Positions 48,022 to 58,736 of a DNA stretch of 64,000 nt are shown here, one piece after another. The stretch comes from Marisa cornuarietis (taxonomy: Eukaryota; Mollusca; Gastropoda; Architaenioglossa; Ampullariidae). Where the stretch lies: assembly GCA_004794655.1 (NCBI GenBank), contig SMMW01000087.1, positions 1,364,001 to 1,428,000 of the forward strand. The letters are read 5' to 3'. The notes under the pieces are model-generated. The model made no database searches. It worked only from the letters and a program-made list of their open reading frames with translations, and was not told the origin of the DNA. The translations under genes and the position numbers were made by a program. Numbering within the stretch: position 1 is the stretch's first letter; the number at the start of each line of letters is the position of its first letter.

Positions 48022-48070
48022 CTGCTTTCTGCTCGTCAGTCAGTATGATGGCTGTTTCGTGCTGCGGAGG
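48022..48070 (-). CDS. Calmodulin-like EF-hand protein, first visible coding exon
   Basis: The acceptor CTTTTCTTTCAG|CCTCCG opens a 49-nt exon in phase 0; the donor is AAAGCAG|GTAACA (phase 1). It encodes PPQHETAIILTDEQKA, and the next exon adds E-L-K-Q-A-F, so LTDEQKAELKQAF aligns with calmodulin's LTEEQIAEFKEAF. No Met is present. In calmodulin genes the first intron follows the ATG directly, so the start codon is expected in a separate upstream exon (right of 48070 on the plus strand), which I cannot identify. The four exons give 157 residues without the initiator, close to calmodulin's 149. Its role is that of a calcium-sensor-like adaptor; the partner is unknown. Confidence 0.8.
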
Positions 48071-48911
48071 CTGAAAGAAAAGAATCAACAGCAGTGAGAA
48101 GGCGTGGACTATTAAGAGCCACCAGGTGTCAATATTTTCCAACAATTAATAACTTTTTAAAAGCAAAAACACTGTAGTTTAATGAGATGGCTTACTTTAC
48201 TTCATACACATTAATATAAAAACTGAGCATGACAGACATAACAGCAGCTAGAAGATAAGCACGCGCGCTGACATAGAAACACACATTCATACACGCACGC
48301 ATCGCGCAAAATAAAAACGTATGTCGGCATCTGCTTTTAATACACAGGCAAAGTGAATAATACCAGTGGAAATGATCCTTTCATATCAAATTTCAGCTAA
48401 ATCGCAAGACACAAACGATCTCTTATGTTCTGTCACCGAAACTGGCCAGCGTAACAAAACTCCATCTTGCCACTCCTAAAATAGAAAACGAAATTGCGTT
48501 TTCCGTTTGCAAAGAAATATTTTTTTTTAATTAAGGAAATGCATCGCACTTTCTGAACTATGAGTTCAACCAACTCAGGCGTAACTCGAGTCGAATTAGG
48601 TTATGTGTTTGCATTTATGGCATCTCTGAAAACTTTGCTCTGGAGAACCATTGAATGGAATGAATGCTTTGTGTGTGGCGATAATTTTTATCGTGTGAAG
48701 GTTATCTTCAATTTAGGAAACCTTGTCTCCTCTATTTGTATCGGCGATTTTGTAATGTTTATACGACATGGCATCGAATTACGGTGTATACTTGAACATT
48801 TAAGAGGCAGTTTTAGCAGTGTTTTTTGTGTTTCACTACTGCTCCTCCCAAACAATCATATAGCACCTATATATAATAACTACCTTAAAGTATAAATTAT
48901 AATAACACGGA

Positions 48912-48913
<2 letters not shown>
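48071..48913. other. Upstream flank of the calmodulin-like gene; initiator exon not identified
   Basis: The exon with the ATG and the promoter should lie here or further right. I see no unambiguous ATG followed by a strong donor on the minus strand. Confidence 0.4.

Positions 48914-48965
<52 letters not shown>
48914..48965. repeat. (CA)n microsatellite
   Basis: Uninterrupted CA run of about 50 bp, simple repeat. Confidence 0.9.
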
Positions 48966-48969
<4 letters not shown>

Positions 48970-49169
48970 ACCGCTCTCTCATTTACAGCACACTCGATGG
49001 GATGTATAAAAACAGATGTATATAAGATATGAGAATTACTGTAATGTAAAACACTAAACGCATTACATAAAATAAAACATTTATATCAGGTTGGATTTGA
49101 ACGTAAACAAGTTTATGTCGTATTAAATATGTGCAAAAATAAAATGCACTAAGCCACTGATATTGCTCT

Positions 49170-49170
<1 letters not shown>

Positions 49171-49268
<98 letters not shown>

Positions 49269-49326
49269 CTCTATGCCGTCTGGCACGTGAGGCGACATCT
49301 CTCTCTCTCTATATATATATATATAT
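49171..49326. repeat. (TCAA)n tetranucleotide array, then (TC)n(TA)n
   Basis: About 24 perfect TCAA units at 49171-49268, followed 30 bp later by a short TC/TA run at 49300-49326. Perfect units suggest a young, length-variable array. Confidence 0.95.
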
Positions 49327-49936
49327 AACATTATATTTTAAATACGTTAGGTTAGTTAAGACTCTTATATGGTATAATAATAATTCGTTTATTTTGCAAT
49401 TGTTCATTAAAATGAACAATATGAACAATCGCATTTTTCCACCACCCTTTCCTAAGTCACCAATGGAAAATTCACCCGGGTATAACATGGAACATTGTAC
49501 TTCACGCGATGTCAGTGCCGATGCCGATGCTATTAATTTTTGATGGCAGTATTAGTGTGGCAGTGTCGAACGTTTCAATCAACAGTCATTATTAGAAGCC
49601 ATTCTGCTTTGCTCTGTGTATGTGTGTGTGCGTGCGTGCGTGCGTGCGTGTGTGTGTGAGGCCTTTGTGTGTACTTCGTGTATTTATAAATGTGGGCGTG
49701 TAGACGGACGGATGGACGCTATGATTCCTGTGAGTGAGAGCATTTAAAGTCCTGCACTGGTGATTCTACTATGCAACCGATCATAAATATTACATTTATC
49801 ACATTTATTACATTTAGAATGGTAAGACAAAGAAAAATTAAATACAATACTGAAACACACATGCATATGCATGCGCGCACACACACACGAGCAAAAATAT
49901 TTATTAAGTATATGTAATAGAGGAAATAGAAAACAA

Positions 49937-49937
<1 letters not shown>

Positions 49938-49995
<58 letters not shown>
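49938..49995. repeat. (CA)n microsatellite
   Basis: Simple repeat of about 58 bp; a TG/CG-rich run lies 280 bp to its left at 49617-49660. Confidence 0.9.
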
Positions 49996-49997
<2 letters not shown>

Positions 49998-50333
49998 GAC
50001 AATGACAATTCTTTATTAACGAGAGGTAAATAAGCGAAGAGGTGCTTTTTTCATTTAGCCCTCGCCCCGTACGGGGAAAGAATAAACAAATAATTAAAAG
50101 AATGCAAAAACAATTAGTAATAACATGAGATAACATCAAATAAGAGTGGAAGGTGAGTATGTACAAGGTGATTGTTAAGAAAAAAAGTACAAGCAAGAAA
50201 CAACAGCAACAACAAAAAAGCAGATATTTACATGGATCCTGGAATTGAGAGGTGTTTCTAGAGGGCTCATCTAATTTTCTTGTAAATGTTTGAGAAGATG
50301 GCGTCTAAAGCAGTTCAGGGAGTTCATCTGCTT

Positions 50334-50408
<75 letters not shown>
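50334..50408. repeat. (CA)n microsatellite
   Basis: Simple repeat of about 75 bp with one CG interruption. Confidence 0.9.
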
Positions 50409-50413
<5 letters not shown>

Positions 50414-51456
50414 TTTGTCTATACAAAGGCACGTTCGCGAACACAAACATAGCCACACGCACATGTAAACTGCAGAAGACTCAAAAAATACAATTAGACA
50501 TTTACTATCTCGATTAAATGTACTAGACCATTTATTCTCTAGACCTCTATACGTGTCTACTTGTACTAGTTTCAGGAGGTGTTCACAGCGGCTCGTAATA
50601 AAAGTTAAAGGGCAAGTTACAAATGTCAGAGTGTGTTATGTGCAATTAGTTTATTTTTCTGTAGATATTTCCATACAGCTGCCACAAAATGAGAGCCAAT
50701 GCTCCAGATGTAAACATATTAGCATAGTTGTGATGACAGAAAAATAACCCAGAAAAAATCATACAATCCTACTAGTCAGACATTAAAGATATTTACTAAA
50801 AAAAAAAGTGTTTGTGCAGCTTCCTGGCTCAAATGGGCGTAAACAGTAGACATCCGAAAAAATGATGTCAAACAGACATCAGATAAAGGACACGAGAAAA
50901 GGACATCAGAAACTGTGCAGGTGGAGAATGGAGTGGTCTCGCCGTAACAAGCAGCAGGAGAGGACATTACGCTTATGGATTGACTTGTCACGTACAGACC
51001 CCCGCTGTATTTATCTCTCAATGGTCTCGGTGAACGCCTCCATTTCGGCTAAATGATACTTTACACAGCGCATGCGCAAACACACGAGACACTTTTCCTT
51101 GCTGTCTTTCCTCCCTCCATCTCTCTATCCTTTTTCACTGTCTTATTCACTTCCCCCCTCCACTACACACAGACACAAAGGCACATAAACGCGCATACAC
51201 AGATATATTCTCTTTCAGTCTTCTTTTTCTCTAAAATTGAAAAAAGCACAGACAAATAAATCTTAAAATATGTCATTAACCAACATTTTAGGGACCTTAA
51301 TGTGCATACAAGAAACTATGCTCGTCTGGGTTTATTAAAATGTTACCGGAGACTACATTTCAGAGACTGCATCTGTAAATGGGTTTTTTCAGAATGATGT
51401 ATTTAAAATGTATTTTACTTCTGTGTAGTCCACAGTGATATAGGATGATCAAAAGA

Positions 51457-51486
51457 AAACAACAACAACAACAACAACAACAACAA
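51457..51486. repeat. (AAC)n microsatellite
   Basis: About ten AAC units; simple repeat. Confidence 0.9.
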
Positions 51487-52382
51487 GAAATACCCTCCTG
51501 AAATATTTCTGTAACTCGCTTTTTTGATCAGTCGGTGCAACTTCTTATGCTTCATTAACAGCCGAGTCTGACATCTTAGAAATGTAGCAAAATCAAAGTG
51601 GTTTCAGTCATAAAAAATTCAGGTTTTTTTTACATCAGGAAAGACTGGTGTACATTTTTTAAGAGTCAAGACGAGAGGCTGGGTTAACCAAACCTGCAAA
51701 GAAATAAGTGAATCTGGAGGTCAGAGCGAAGGCCTCCTGGTTTTGTCGAGATGTAGTTCAGACTGGTGTGAGAGTCTGTTTGTTTGTTTGTTTGTTTACC
51801 TGGACGTCTGTCACGCTGCCTGGCCTCTTTTGCCATTCCTACATTCCTGCCTTCCATCGTTCATTATCCTGATTTTTCTTAACTATCAGATAGTCTGTCT
51901 GCTTTGCAAATTGCCAATCCCTCACCGAGGGGAAGCCTCATATTTTGAATTCACCCAGGTGAGGCGAAACAGCGCCGTGGCTAATGTGGTAGCACGGATA
52001 TTGCGGGCGGCTAATTCCTTAACAAGGGAGACTATCCATTCTGAAGTCATCCTGTATAATGGAGACCGGATCATAGACTATAGAGAAAGAAGGACAGCCA
52101 TCTTAGCGCGCTTGTAGTGGGCCAGCGCTGGCTCAACTCCCGTCCACTGTATACTCGCCGATACAATTGACAGCCAGCTTCCGCTCTCTTTGTCGTGTAT
52201 CCGCGAGTACATCATGGAATACTTTGATATTGAAGAAATCCTCTTAGTATGCTTTAATATATATTTTAATACATGAATCAAAATGTACAATATCTCCGCT
52301 CAAACACAGCGTTGTATCGTAGTATTTGTATTTATTTGAAAGTCAAATTAATAGTATTGTCAAATGTCAACAAGCTCTCGCT

Positions 52383-52571
52383 GGCGGCCCGGTGGCGCAA
52401 TGGTTAGCGCCTGTCACCAATACAGTGAAGGTTGGCTGTCATGGGCTCAGTTCTCGTCTCGGGCACGCTGTTCTTTCTTTGCATGTGGCATCTGTTTACA
52501 GGGCTGGATGCATTGCCATGATATAGCCTTAGTTGCTGGCTCGGCGTAAAACACCAATTAAAAAAAAAAGC
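52383..52571 (+). mobile_element. Intact tRNA-derived SINE with 12-bp perfect target duplication
   Basis: The element is flanked by CAAGCTCTCGCT on both sides (52371-52382 and 52572-52583). It starts GGCGGCCCGGTGGCGCAATG, with a tRNA A box (TGGCGCAATGGTTAGCGCC), a B-box-like GGCTCAGTTCTCGTCTCGG, a conserved core (GCATGTGGCATCTGTTTACA) and a CGGCGTAAAACACCAATT end followed by ten A residues. Total 189 bp. The perfect duplication and A-tail show LINE-machinery retroposition and a recent insertion. It defines the full length of the family represented at 12711 and, more distantly, at 63790. Confidence 0.92.
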
Positions 52572-52945
52572 CAAGCTCTCGCTCTCTGGCTCATTGTCTG
52601 AGTGATACAGAGAGCGATTTGTAGCGATCGAGTTTGTTGTTTCTTAAATATTAATTGAGACTAAGGCCCTGAGGAGCATGCCTTAAACTCTATTTATTTT
52701 GTAACACATTTAAATCCTTATTTATTGATTTTTTAACGATGTTGTTATAAAACACATTCACATCGTGCGTCGTGTTATCAGGACGATGGTGCACTTAAAA
52801 TGGGTGGCGAAGAAAACTTCGATGTTCCTTCATCTGCCCCCGATAGTTTCAGTTGGGTGCCTTTCAGATCTATAGGTAAAAATAGAGGTTAGAGTAAGAA
52901 AAGTAGCTATTTTCTTCCATTATTTATTTTGTGATACATTTTTAC

Positions 52946-53158
52946 TTAAACTTGTAGACAAATTTGTTTAATCATGATTAGCTTCATCAGGTCTACCTGA
53001 AGTACTTGGAAGAGTCTTGTAGTGCGATTCACAGCTCTCACAAGAGCTTTTTCCCAGTCTTGATTTTCTCGTCGTCGTCGTATACTGAATAATGATAAGC
53101 CTTTGTGTCGACTTTTGCATGCTGGGCAGCCTGGAATCGCACAGCTAGTGCCTGGCAT
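52946..53158 (-). pseudogene. THAP-like zinc-finger fragment (putative transposase N-terminus)
   Basis: Minus-strand ORF of 70 codons beginning MPGTSCAIPGCPACKSRHKG. The Cys-x4-Cys (CAIPGC) at the very N-terminus, a following LSLFSI segment in the place of THAP's conserved hydrophobic stretch, and Trp in DWEKAL about 30 residues on match the first half of the THAP fold (C2CH). The second half (Cys-x2-His) is not seen. A possible donor (CTTCAG|GTAGAC) occurs near 52992, so it may be spliced; otherwise it is broken. It lies inside the 52066-53309 inverted repeats. Confidence 0.45.
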
Positions 53159-53309
53159 GTCAAATTAATTACAACAACAGCTCTGAGACGCACTGTGTAA
53201 GCGAAGCCGGAAAAGGCGAAGGGATGGAAAAGCTAGCGCATGCGCGTCGCAAGTTATTTGTTCCCGCGCTCGAGTCGCTAGTCCTTCTTTCTCTATAGTC
53301 TATGACCGG

Positions 53310-54233
53310 ATTAAGGTCAGCTACTGCTTTAACCACTGCCCAGCTATGGCTTAGTCCCCGTCCTTTTACCGTTTAACCGACAAGACATTAAAGAACTAGC
53401 ACGGTGCAGAATGTTTTTGGGTAAAGCTCAGTACAAGTTTTGGTACATTTGAAAGAATAAGCTCCTTCCGATGTTAAGAAACAAACACCAAGCACAAAAA
53501 AATCTCAAACTTGTGAAGTCACAGATACGCCTAATTAACAAATGGTCCCAGGTCCCTGGCTGAGGCTTTCACAACATAAACGTATCCATGTGTAGTTCCG
53601 ACGAATGTGTTGTTGACTTCTAGCATCATATTTATGGAAGGGGAGAACTGTAACGCACTGAGAATAAGGTTTCGTCCCGTTGTGCCATGAGCAGCACTTA
53701 TTTTGCTTAATGATTTATCCAGGGCTCCCTATAATTATTGACAATTTAGGTGGGGGGTAGGGGACAGGATGATGGAGACACCAGCTGTTGACCTTTCCAT
53801 CGGTCCTCCGCCATTTGGTGCGGACCTGTTGAACGGTCACTCCTGGATGATGCCTTCTTCTCTGTTCTTGTGTCTGCTTTCCTTTCTGCGCATATAAGCG
53901 TGCCAGTGTGTACGGTTACTAGCGCGCCTGTCTCTGCCGAACCTGGCGATGTAGAAAAATGTCAGCATCCCGAGTTTTTGCCTTTTCTGGAAACCTTGTT
54001 TACGACCTTCCTCTCGTTTTCCATTTTTGGAGCCTTGTAAAGAAAGAAGCGTTTTTCTCTGTCAGAAGCAGGAAAAGGACTGTAGTCACGAAAGGTGACG
54101 TCAAGTATTCAGTAGAGACCGCTTGTTACATTTGGCTAATGTCAAAACACCTGCCTGAGGAACTGCTTCACTGATTCGGACTATGTTATTGACAAAATAA
54201 CAGATTTTCTCGTTACAAAATCCACCCACCGCA
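53310..54233. other. No gene recognised
   Basis: No supported exon. Open frame 53959-54174 (plus) has no recognisable similarity. Confidence 0.5.
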
Positions 54234-54235
54234 AA

Positions 54236-54577
54236 ACCAACCAACCAACCAACCAACCAACCAACCAACCAACCAACCAACCAACCAACCAACCAACCAA
54301 CCAACCAACCAACCAACCAACCCACCCACCCACCCACCCACCAACCAACCAACCAACCAACCAACCAACCAACCAACCAACCAACCAACCAACCAACCAA
54401 CCAACCAACCAACCAACCAACCAACCAACCAACCAACCAACCAACCAACCAACCAACCAACCAACCAACCAACCAACCAACCAACCAACCAACCAACCAA
54501 CCAACCAACCAACCAACCAACCAACCAACCAACCAACCAACCAACCAACCAACTAACCAACCAACCAACCAACCAAC
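54236..54577. repeat. 340-bp (CCAA)n array with a CCCA variant block
   Basis: About 80 CCAA units, nearly perfect, interrupted by five CCCA units at 54321-54342 and one AACT variant near 54551. Apparent ORFs of Val-Gly-Trp-Leu repeats on the minus strand are artefacts of a 12-nt period translated in every frame. Confidence 0.95.
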
Positions 54578-55440
54578 TTTGTAAGAGTATCTAGTTCACA
54601 TTTAACGATGCAGACATCGTAAATTCAGTAGACAAGGAAGTGAAAATAAAAACCATTATTTTATTCACATTTTTTTCGTAGCTACAAAAATCAGTTGTAT
54701 ATTCGATTCTTTTGTGAAACGCTGTCATGTGGGCTTTTAACTTTTGGAAGTTAACATCGTTTTATCCTTTTCTTGAGGATTGAAGTACAGAGCTGTCAGC
54801 ATTTTCCTTCCTCGCGTAAAAACTACTGACCTATTAAGCTAAAAAATTAGAACTGATGTTTGGATATCTATAGACAACTGGTGAGTAGTGTTTAGTTCAT
54901 TTTCTTCATGTATTGAATACGTCTGTGCAGACTGTGTCACATGTACTGTATTGTCCAGCCTGCCTGAATCGACACACCACCATTACGACAAATGTGTACG
55001 ATATATCTACAGGTATTTTAACACTTTCTCCAAACATATGAAAAAAAACCAGCGATCACATCCAGTTAAAAAGAGTTAAAACAGCGACACAATCAAGCAT
55101 AGCTGTATACGATGAAACAATCACAAACACTAACACACACACTAATGCACTAATCTATAAAGCTAGTCGTTATGCTCTGACCTTTTTTTATTTATGGTCA
55201 AGCTTTTAAAAATCTAGTGTGCTTTTAATGCATCAGGGTCTAGAGATTAAAACACGACATTCTTTCTAGACATTCTGTCCACAAAGAGCAGCTGGTAATC
55301 TGAGAGGATTCCTTTTCTTTAAATGTTTTGCTGGTCTTTCAGAGAAACATTGAGACTTAAATGGAGATGTGAGGATCGATATGGCGTACTGATTTCTCCA
55401 AGCTGTCGTCTAAGCATATAGAAATTTGCCTCGGTGCCCC
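54578..55440. other. No gene recognised
   Basis: AT-rich sequence without exon or element signature. Confidence 0.5.
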
Positions 55441-55774
55441 TGAGAGAGAGAGAAAGAGAGAGAGAGAGTCTTGGGCTGGCTATGACATTTTTGTTAAAAA
55501 TTACTCAACACAAAGACAATTTTCCTATTTGTGTGCGTGCATTTGTTTGCGACTGCAGCGTGTGCGTTGGGATGCGTGTATGCAAGCGTGTGTGCATTTC
55601 TTTGCAAAATGAAGTGTCCACGAAATGCACGATAACTAGAATGCTTGTAGAGTTTCTTGGAAGGTACGTCACAAGAACACTAAAAAAATTTAAAGAGGTA
55701 CGAACTCCTCGCATAATTAACACTTCTGATGAACTATGAAATGCTTTACAGTGTTTGCCGTATATATTTATATA

Positions 55775-55808
<34 letters not shown>

Positions 55809-55810
55809 CG
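55441..55810. repeat. Two (AG)n runs
   Basis: AG-rich runs at 55441-55468 and 55775-55810, about 300 bp apart. Confidence 0.9.
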
Positions 55811-55904
55811 TGCGCATAATTGTAATTGAGAGAAATAGAGAAATAAAATAGATAGCGGGATTGAATGAAAATGGAAAAGCGTAGAAGGAAAGGGGAAGAC
55901 ACAG

Positions 55905-56260
55905 GAAGACTGTGAGACAAAAAATTTGCGAGACACAAAAAGTGTGAGACACAGAAAGTCTGTGAGACAACGAAAGAATGAGACACAGAAAGAGTGTAAC
56001 ACGAAAATTGAGACAGAAACACTGTAAGACACAAAGATTGTGAGACAAAGACTGTTTATATGAGACAGAATGTCTATGTGAGACAGAAAGTCTGTGAGAC
56101 GCACAAAGATTGTGAGATAAAAAAAAGAATGCGAGACAGAAAAATTGTAAAAAAAAGACTGTCTATGTGATTCACAAAGACTAGGAGGCACAGAAAGTGT
56201 GTGACTCAGAGAGACTGCGAGACACAGAAAATAAAGAAGACACGGAGACTGGCAGAGAAA
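55905..56260. repeat. Degenerate minisatellite (GTGAGACACAGAAAGTCT-like)
   Basis: About 15-18 imperfect copies of a purine-rich unit of roughly 15-22 bp: TGTGAGACACAGAAAGTCTG, TGAGACAACGAAAGAA, GAGACACAGAAAGAGTGTAA and so on. The minus-strand ORF of 267 codons here (Ser/Leu/Phe-rich, SHxxSVS repeats) is a product of the repeat, not a gene. Confidence 0.85.
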
Positions 56261-56507
56261 TAGACAGATAAAGCTACTGATCGTTGAAACCCAGTGATGG
56301 GATAGCAACCAGGTGTTTGTGACATGTGATGTTGATCCTATTTAGAAAACTTAAGTCTTACAATTATTAGCCGCAAAAAAAACCCTAAAAGAAACCCAAC
56401 TCAAATCAGGTAAATAATGTGATGAAATAAAACATTTAAGACTATCAATAGAATCAACAGAATCAACAGATTCCATAGTTTAGGTAATCAGTTCCATGTC
56501 AGTTAGT

Positions 56508-56621
<114 letters not shown>

Positions 56622-57179
56622 ACATCACTGACTAGACTTCAAGCAACCTTCCTACGCGAGACATAAATCAGATGACTGTTAATGCATAAAGTCAAACCTA
56701 CAACAGCTATACTATATGAGTGACGGTGCCTGAAAAAATAGTTTCCGCAAAATTGAAGTGTGAGACCAGTGAATCATGGTTACGACTGCTGTACTAACGT
56801 ACCACCGGTACAGCAACAGTGTTGCATACTCTTGTCTTAATTATGTCTCCTCCGTTTCTTACTCTCTGACTTCCTGATGGTCTTGCGTCGACGTTTGAAA
56901 GGTAATTACTGTAAGACGATAGACATCGAAGTCCGGAAATGACGTTACAGGGACACAGACGATTGTGTCCCCTTGATGCTTCTTGGCCATTTCTACCTTC
57001 TTTCTTTGATGAAGCCCACTCTCCCTACACTTCTTCTCCTCCTCTCCGTTCATCCTCCATCTCTCACCCCCTACCTCCACCCTTCTTTGAATTCTCCGAC
57101 TTTTCTGTTGTAATACGCTCACAATGCACCGGGGGTCATTAAGGGAGACAATCTCACATCTGCCGTCTGCGAAGAGATG

Positions 57180-57193
57180 GTTGTCATGGGAAC
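57180..57193. promoter_or_regulatory. X-box (RFX-binding) motif 1
   Basis: GTTGTCATGGGAAC matches the X-box consensus GTHNYYATRRNAAC at all 14 positions. X-boxes are bound by RFX factors and mark promoters of ciliary genes. An ATG in good context (GTCGCATGGCGG) lies 7 bp to the right, but its ORF of about 50 codons is not recognisable and the motif is very close to it. Function is inference. Confidence 0.35.
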
Positions 57194-57624
57194 TGGTCGC
57201 ATGGCGGTGGCACTCTGCTATGCTGGTGCCTGTCTGACACGTTTTTCTCGGGAACCCTCATCTAACGGCACAGGTCTGCCACCTTCTGTCCATCACCAGA
57301 GGATGAGACAGATTTGGAACGGGTACTTATCTCTAAGCCGTTGTCTTCACTAATCCAATGAATCAATAATTTTTTATCGAAAGAAAATGCATCGGCAGAG
57401 AAGAGGAAAGATTCATTGGACACTTCACCAGTTCCATAAGCAAGGTCAGTTTCCAGTGAAAAAAAAGCAAAATTAGTTTCCTGCAAGAGGAAATATATTT
57501 TCCCGTGTACGCAGCATGTTCAATTATCACTTCGATTTGTCTCCAAAGAAAAAAAAGAGAAAAAAAATCTCTTTTGTGCAACCTTTAGCCACACTTTTTG
57601 CCAGTGATCCGGTGAAGACCCAGC

Positions 57625-58010
57625 GTTTATCTATGGTAACCACAATACCCGTGATATTTACACACGACCAACGCCGGCTTAACCAAGATACACATGCGTA
57701 TTTCCCCTCCCCCCTCCAGTTCACGACTGTTTAACCATTATACAGGTCACGTTTACCCATGGTCCACATCTGCTTAACCAGAATGCACAGGTGTTTTATT
57801 TGTGATCTACGTCTGTTTAACCGTGATACACATATATTTGCTCATAATTCCCATCTATCATACCACGATACAGTGTACCCGTGATCCAGGATACACGTGT
57901 ATTTACCAAGAATTTACGAATATTTTACCATGATACACGTTGTGTTTGCCCACGACCCACGTCTTTGTAACCACAGTACACGTGTATTTGCCCATGTATT
58001 TACCAGTAAA
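57625..58010. repeat. Degenerate minisatellite, about 43-bp period
   Basis: Anchor (T)TAACC or a close variant occurs at 57635, 57679, 57731, 57774, 57817, 57859, 57925 and 57967; five of the seven spacings are 42-44 bp. The unit approximates TTAACCATGATACACGTGTA plus TTTGCCCATGATCCACGTCTG. Units are strongly diverged but hold their period. Confidence 0.85.
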
Positions 58011-58194
58011 GAACGATTTAGCTCTTTGTTTAAAGTCGTATTCTCAAACTGCTGGCCTTGGCTATTTGAAGTCACGTGCGCTGGTGTCTAAAGTAAACAA
58101 TTTTACTTAAAGTTATCAAGATGGCTTTTCAGAGAATAGTGGCAACAAAAGCAACCAAGGCTGACACATATATAAGTAGGAGGAGTATTATCAC

Positions 58195-58230
58195 GTGGTG
58201 GTGGTGGTGGTGGTGGTGGTGGTGGTGGTG
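58195..58230. repeat. (GGT)n microsatellite
   Basis: About 11 perfect GGT units. Confidence 0.9.
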
Positions 58231-58299
58231 CTTTTTGTAGCAGAACGTTTTTACCTTTCATCTGTTGAGTGTTATGTGCACAGAACTTAGTTTTCAATA

Positions 58300-58715
58300 C
58301 ATTATTTGTCTTTTCGTGAAAGGTTCTCAATTTTCACTGCATTTAATTGCATTATGTTTCATTTATGTGGAACCATCGCACCTTTGACTAATTATGTTGA
58401 GTTCTTTGTGGGTGGAACTTTCTCACCCTTAACTGCGTTATTTTGTTTTGGACATTGCTTGTTCGTTGTTGTAACTTTCTCATTTTTCATTACGCTGTCT
58501 TCACACATTTCCTCATGTTGTATTGTAATGGATTTTTTCCTTTCGTTGCATTGTGTTTTAGGCAACTTTCTCTTATCTTTCGTTGCATTATGCATTAGGC
58601 GAAACTTTCTCACTTTTTAATCCCTTATGTTTTGTTGGAAGCGTAATGCTATTATCTTTCGTTATGTTTGTCTGTAACTTTCTCAGCTTTCATCATCTCT
58701 CATTAGTTATGTTGT
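58300..58715. repeat. Degenerate minisatellite with AACTTTCTCA anchors
   Basis: AACTTTCTC occurs at 58416, 58473, 58564, 58603 and 58676, with related copies near 58324 and 58500. Spacings of 57, 91, 39 and 73 bp differ by steps of about 17-18 bp, suggesting insertion or loss of a sub-unit like CTTTCGTTGCATTATGTT. The 104-codon ORF here is a repeat artefact. Confidence 0.75.
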
Positions 58716-58736
58716 GGATACATGCATACACGTTCT

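Larger units (their letters stand above)
52066..53309 (-). mobile_element. Candidate THAP-type DNA transposon remnant bounded by 30-bp inverted repeats
   Basis: The sequence at 52066-52095 (CCGGATCATAGACTATAGAG, then AAAGAAGGAC) recurs inverted at 53281-53309 with a single one-base indel. Inside, on the minus strand, an ORF starts 150 bp from the right end with a THAP-like zinc-finger beginning (see 52946-53158). P-element-like and Kolobok transposons carry N-terminal THAP domains, which is the basis for this call. No target duplication was seen, and the remaining transposase is missing or decayed. A later SINE insertion lies inside at 52383-52571. Alternative: two oppositely oriented copies of an unrelated short repeat. 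Confidence 0.55.

Noticed and set aside
47565..48145. Phe/Leu/Ser-rich minus-strand ORFs of 111 and 190 codons
   Set aside because: They arise from the A-rich repeat of an intron; the longer one only overlaps the true 49-nt exon of the calmodulin-like gene by reading through its acceptor.
51960..52020. tRNA A-box-like TGGCTAATGTGGTAGCACGG
   Set aside because: No B box or cloverleaf follows at the required distance, so it is neither a tRNA gene nor a supported SINE.
54101..54572. Val-Gly-Trp-Leu repeat ORFs of up to 155 codons on the minus strand
   Set aside because: (CCAA)n has a 12-nt coding period and is open in three frames; the ORFs are artefacts of the tetranucleotide array.
55505..56308. 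267-codon minus-strand ORF resembling a membrane protein
   Set aside because: It coincides with AG runs and a purine-rich minisatellite; the Ser/Leu/Phe content is the complement of the GAGACACAGAAAG unit.
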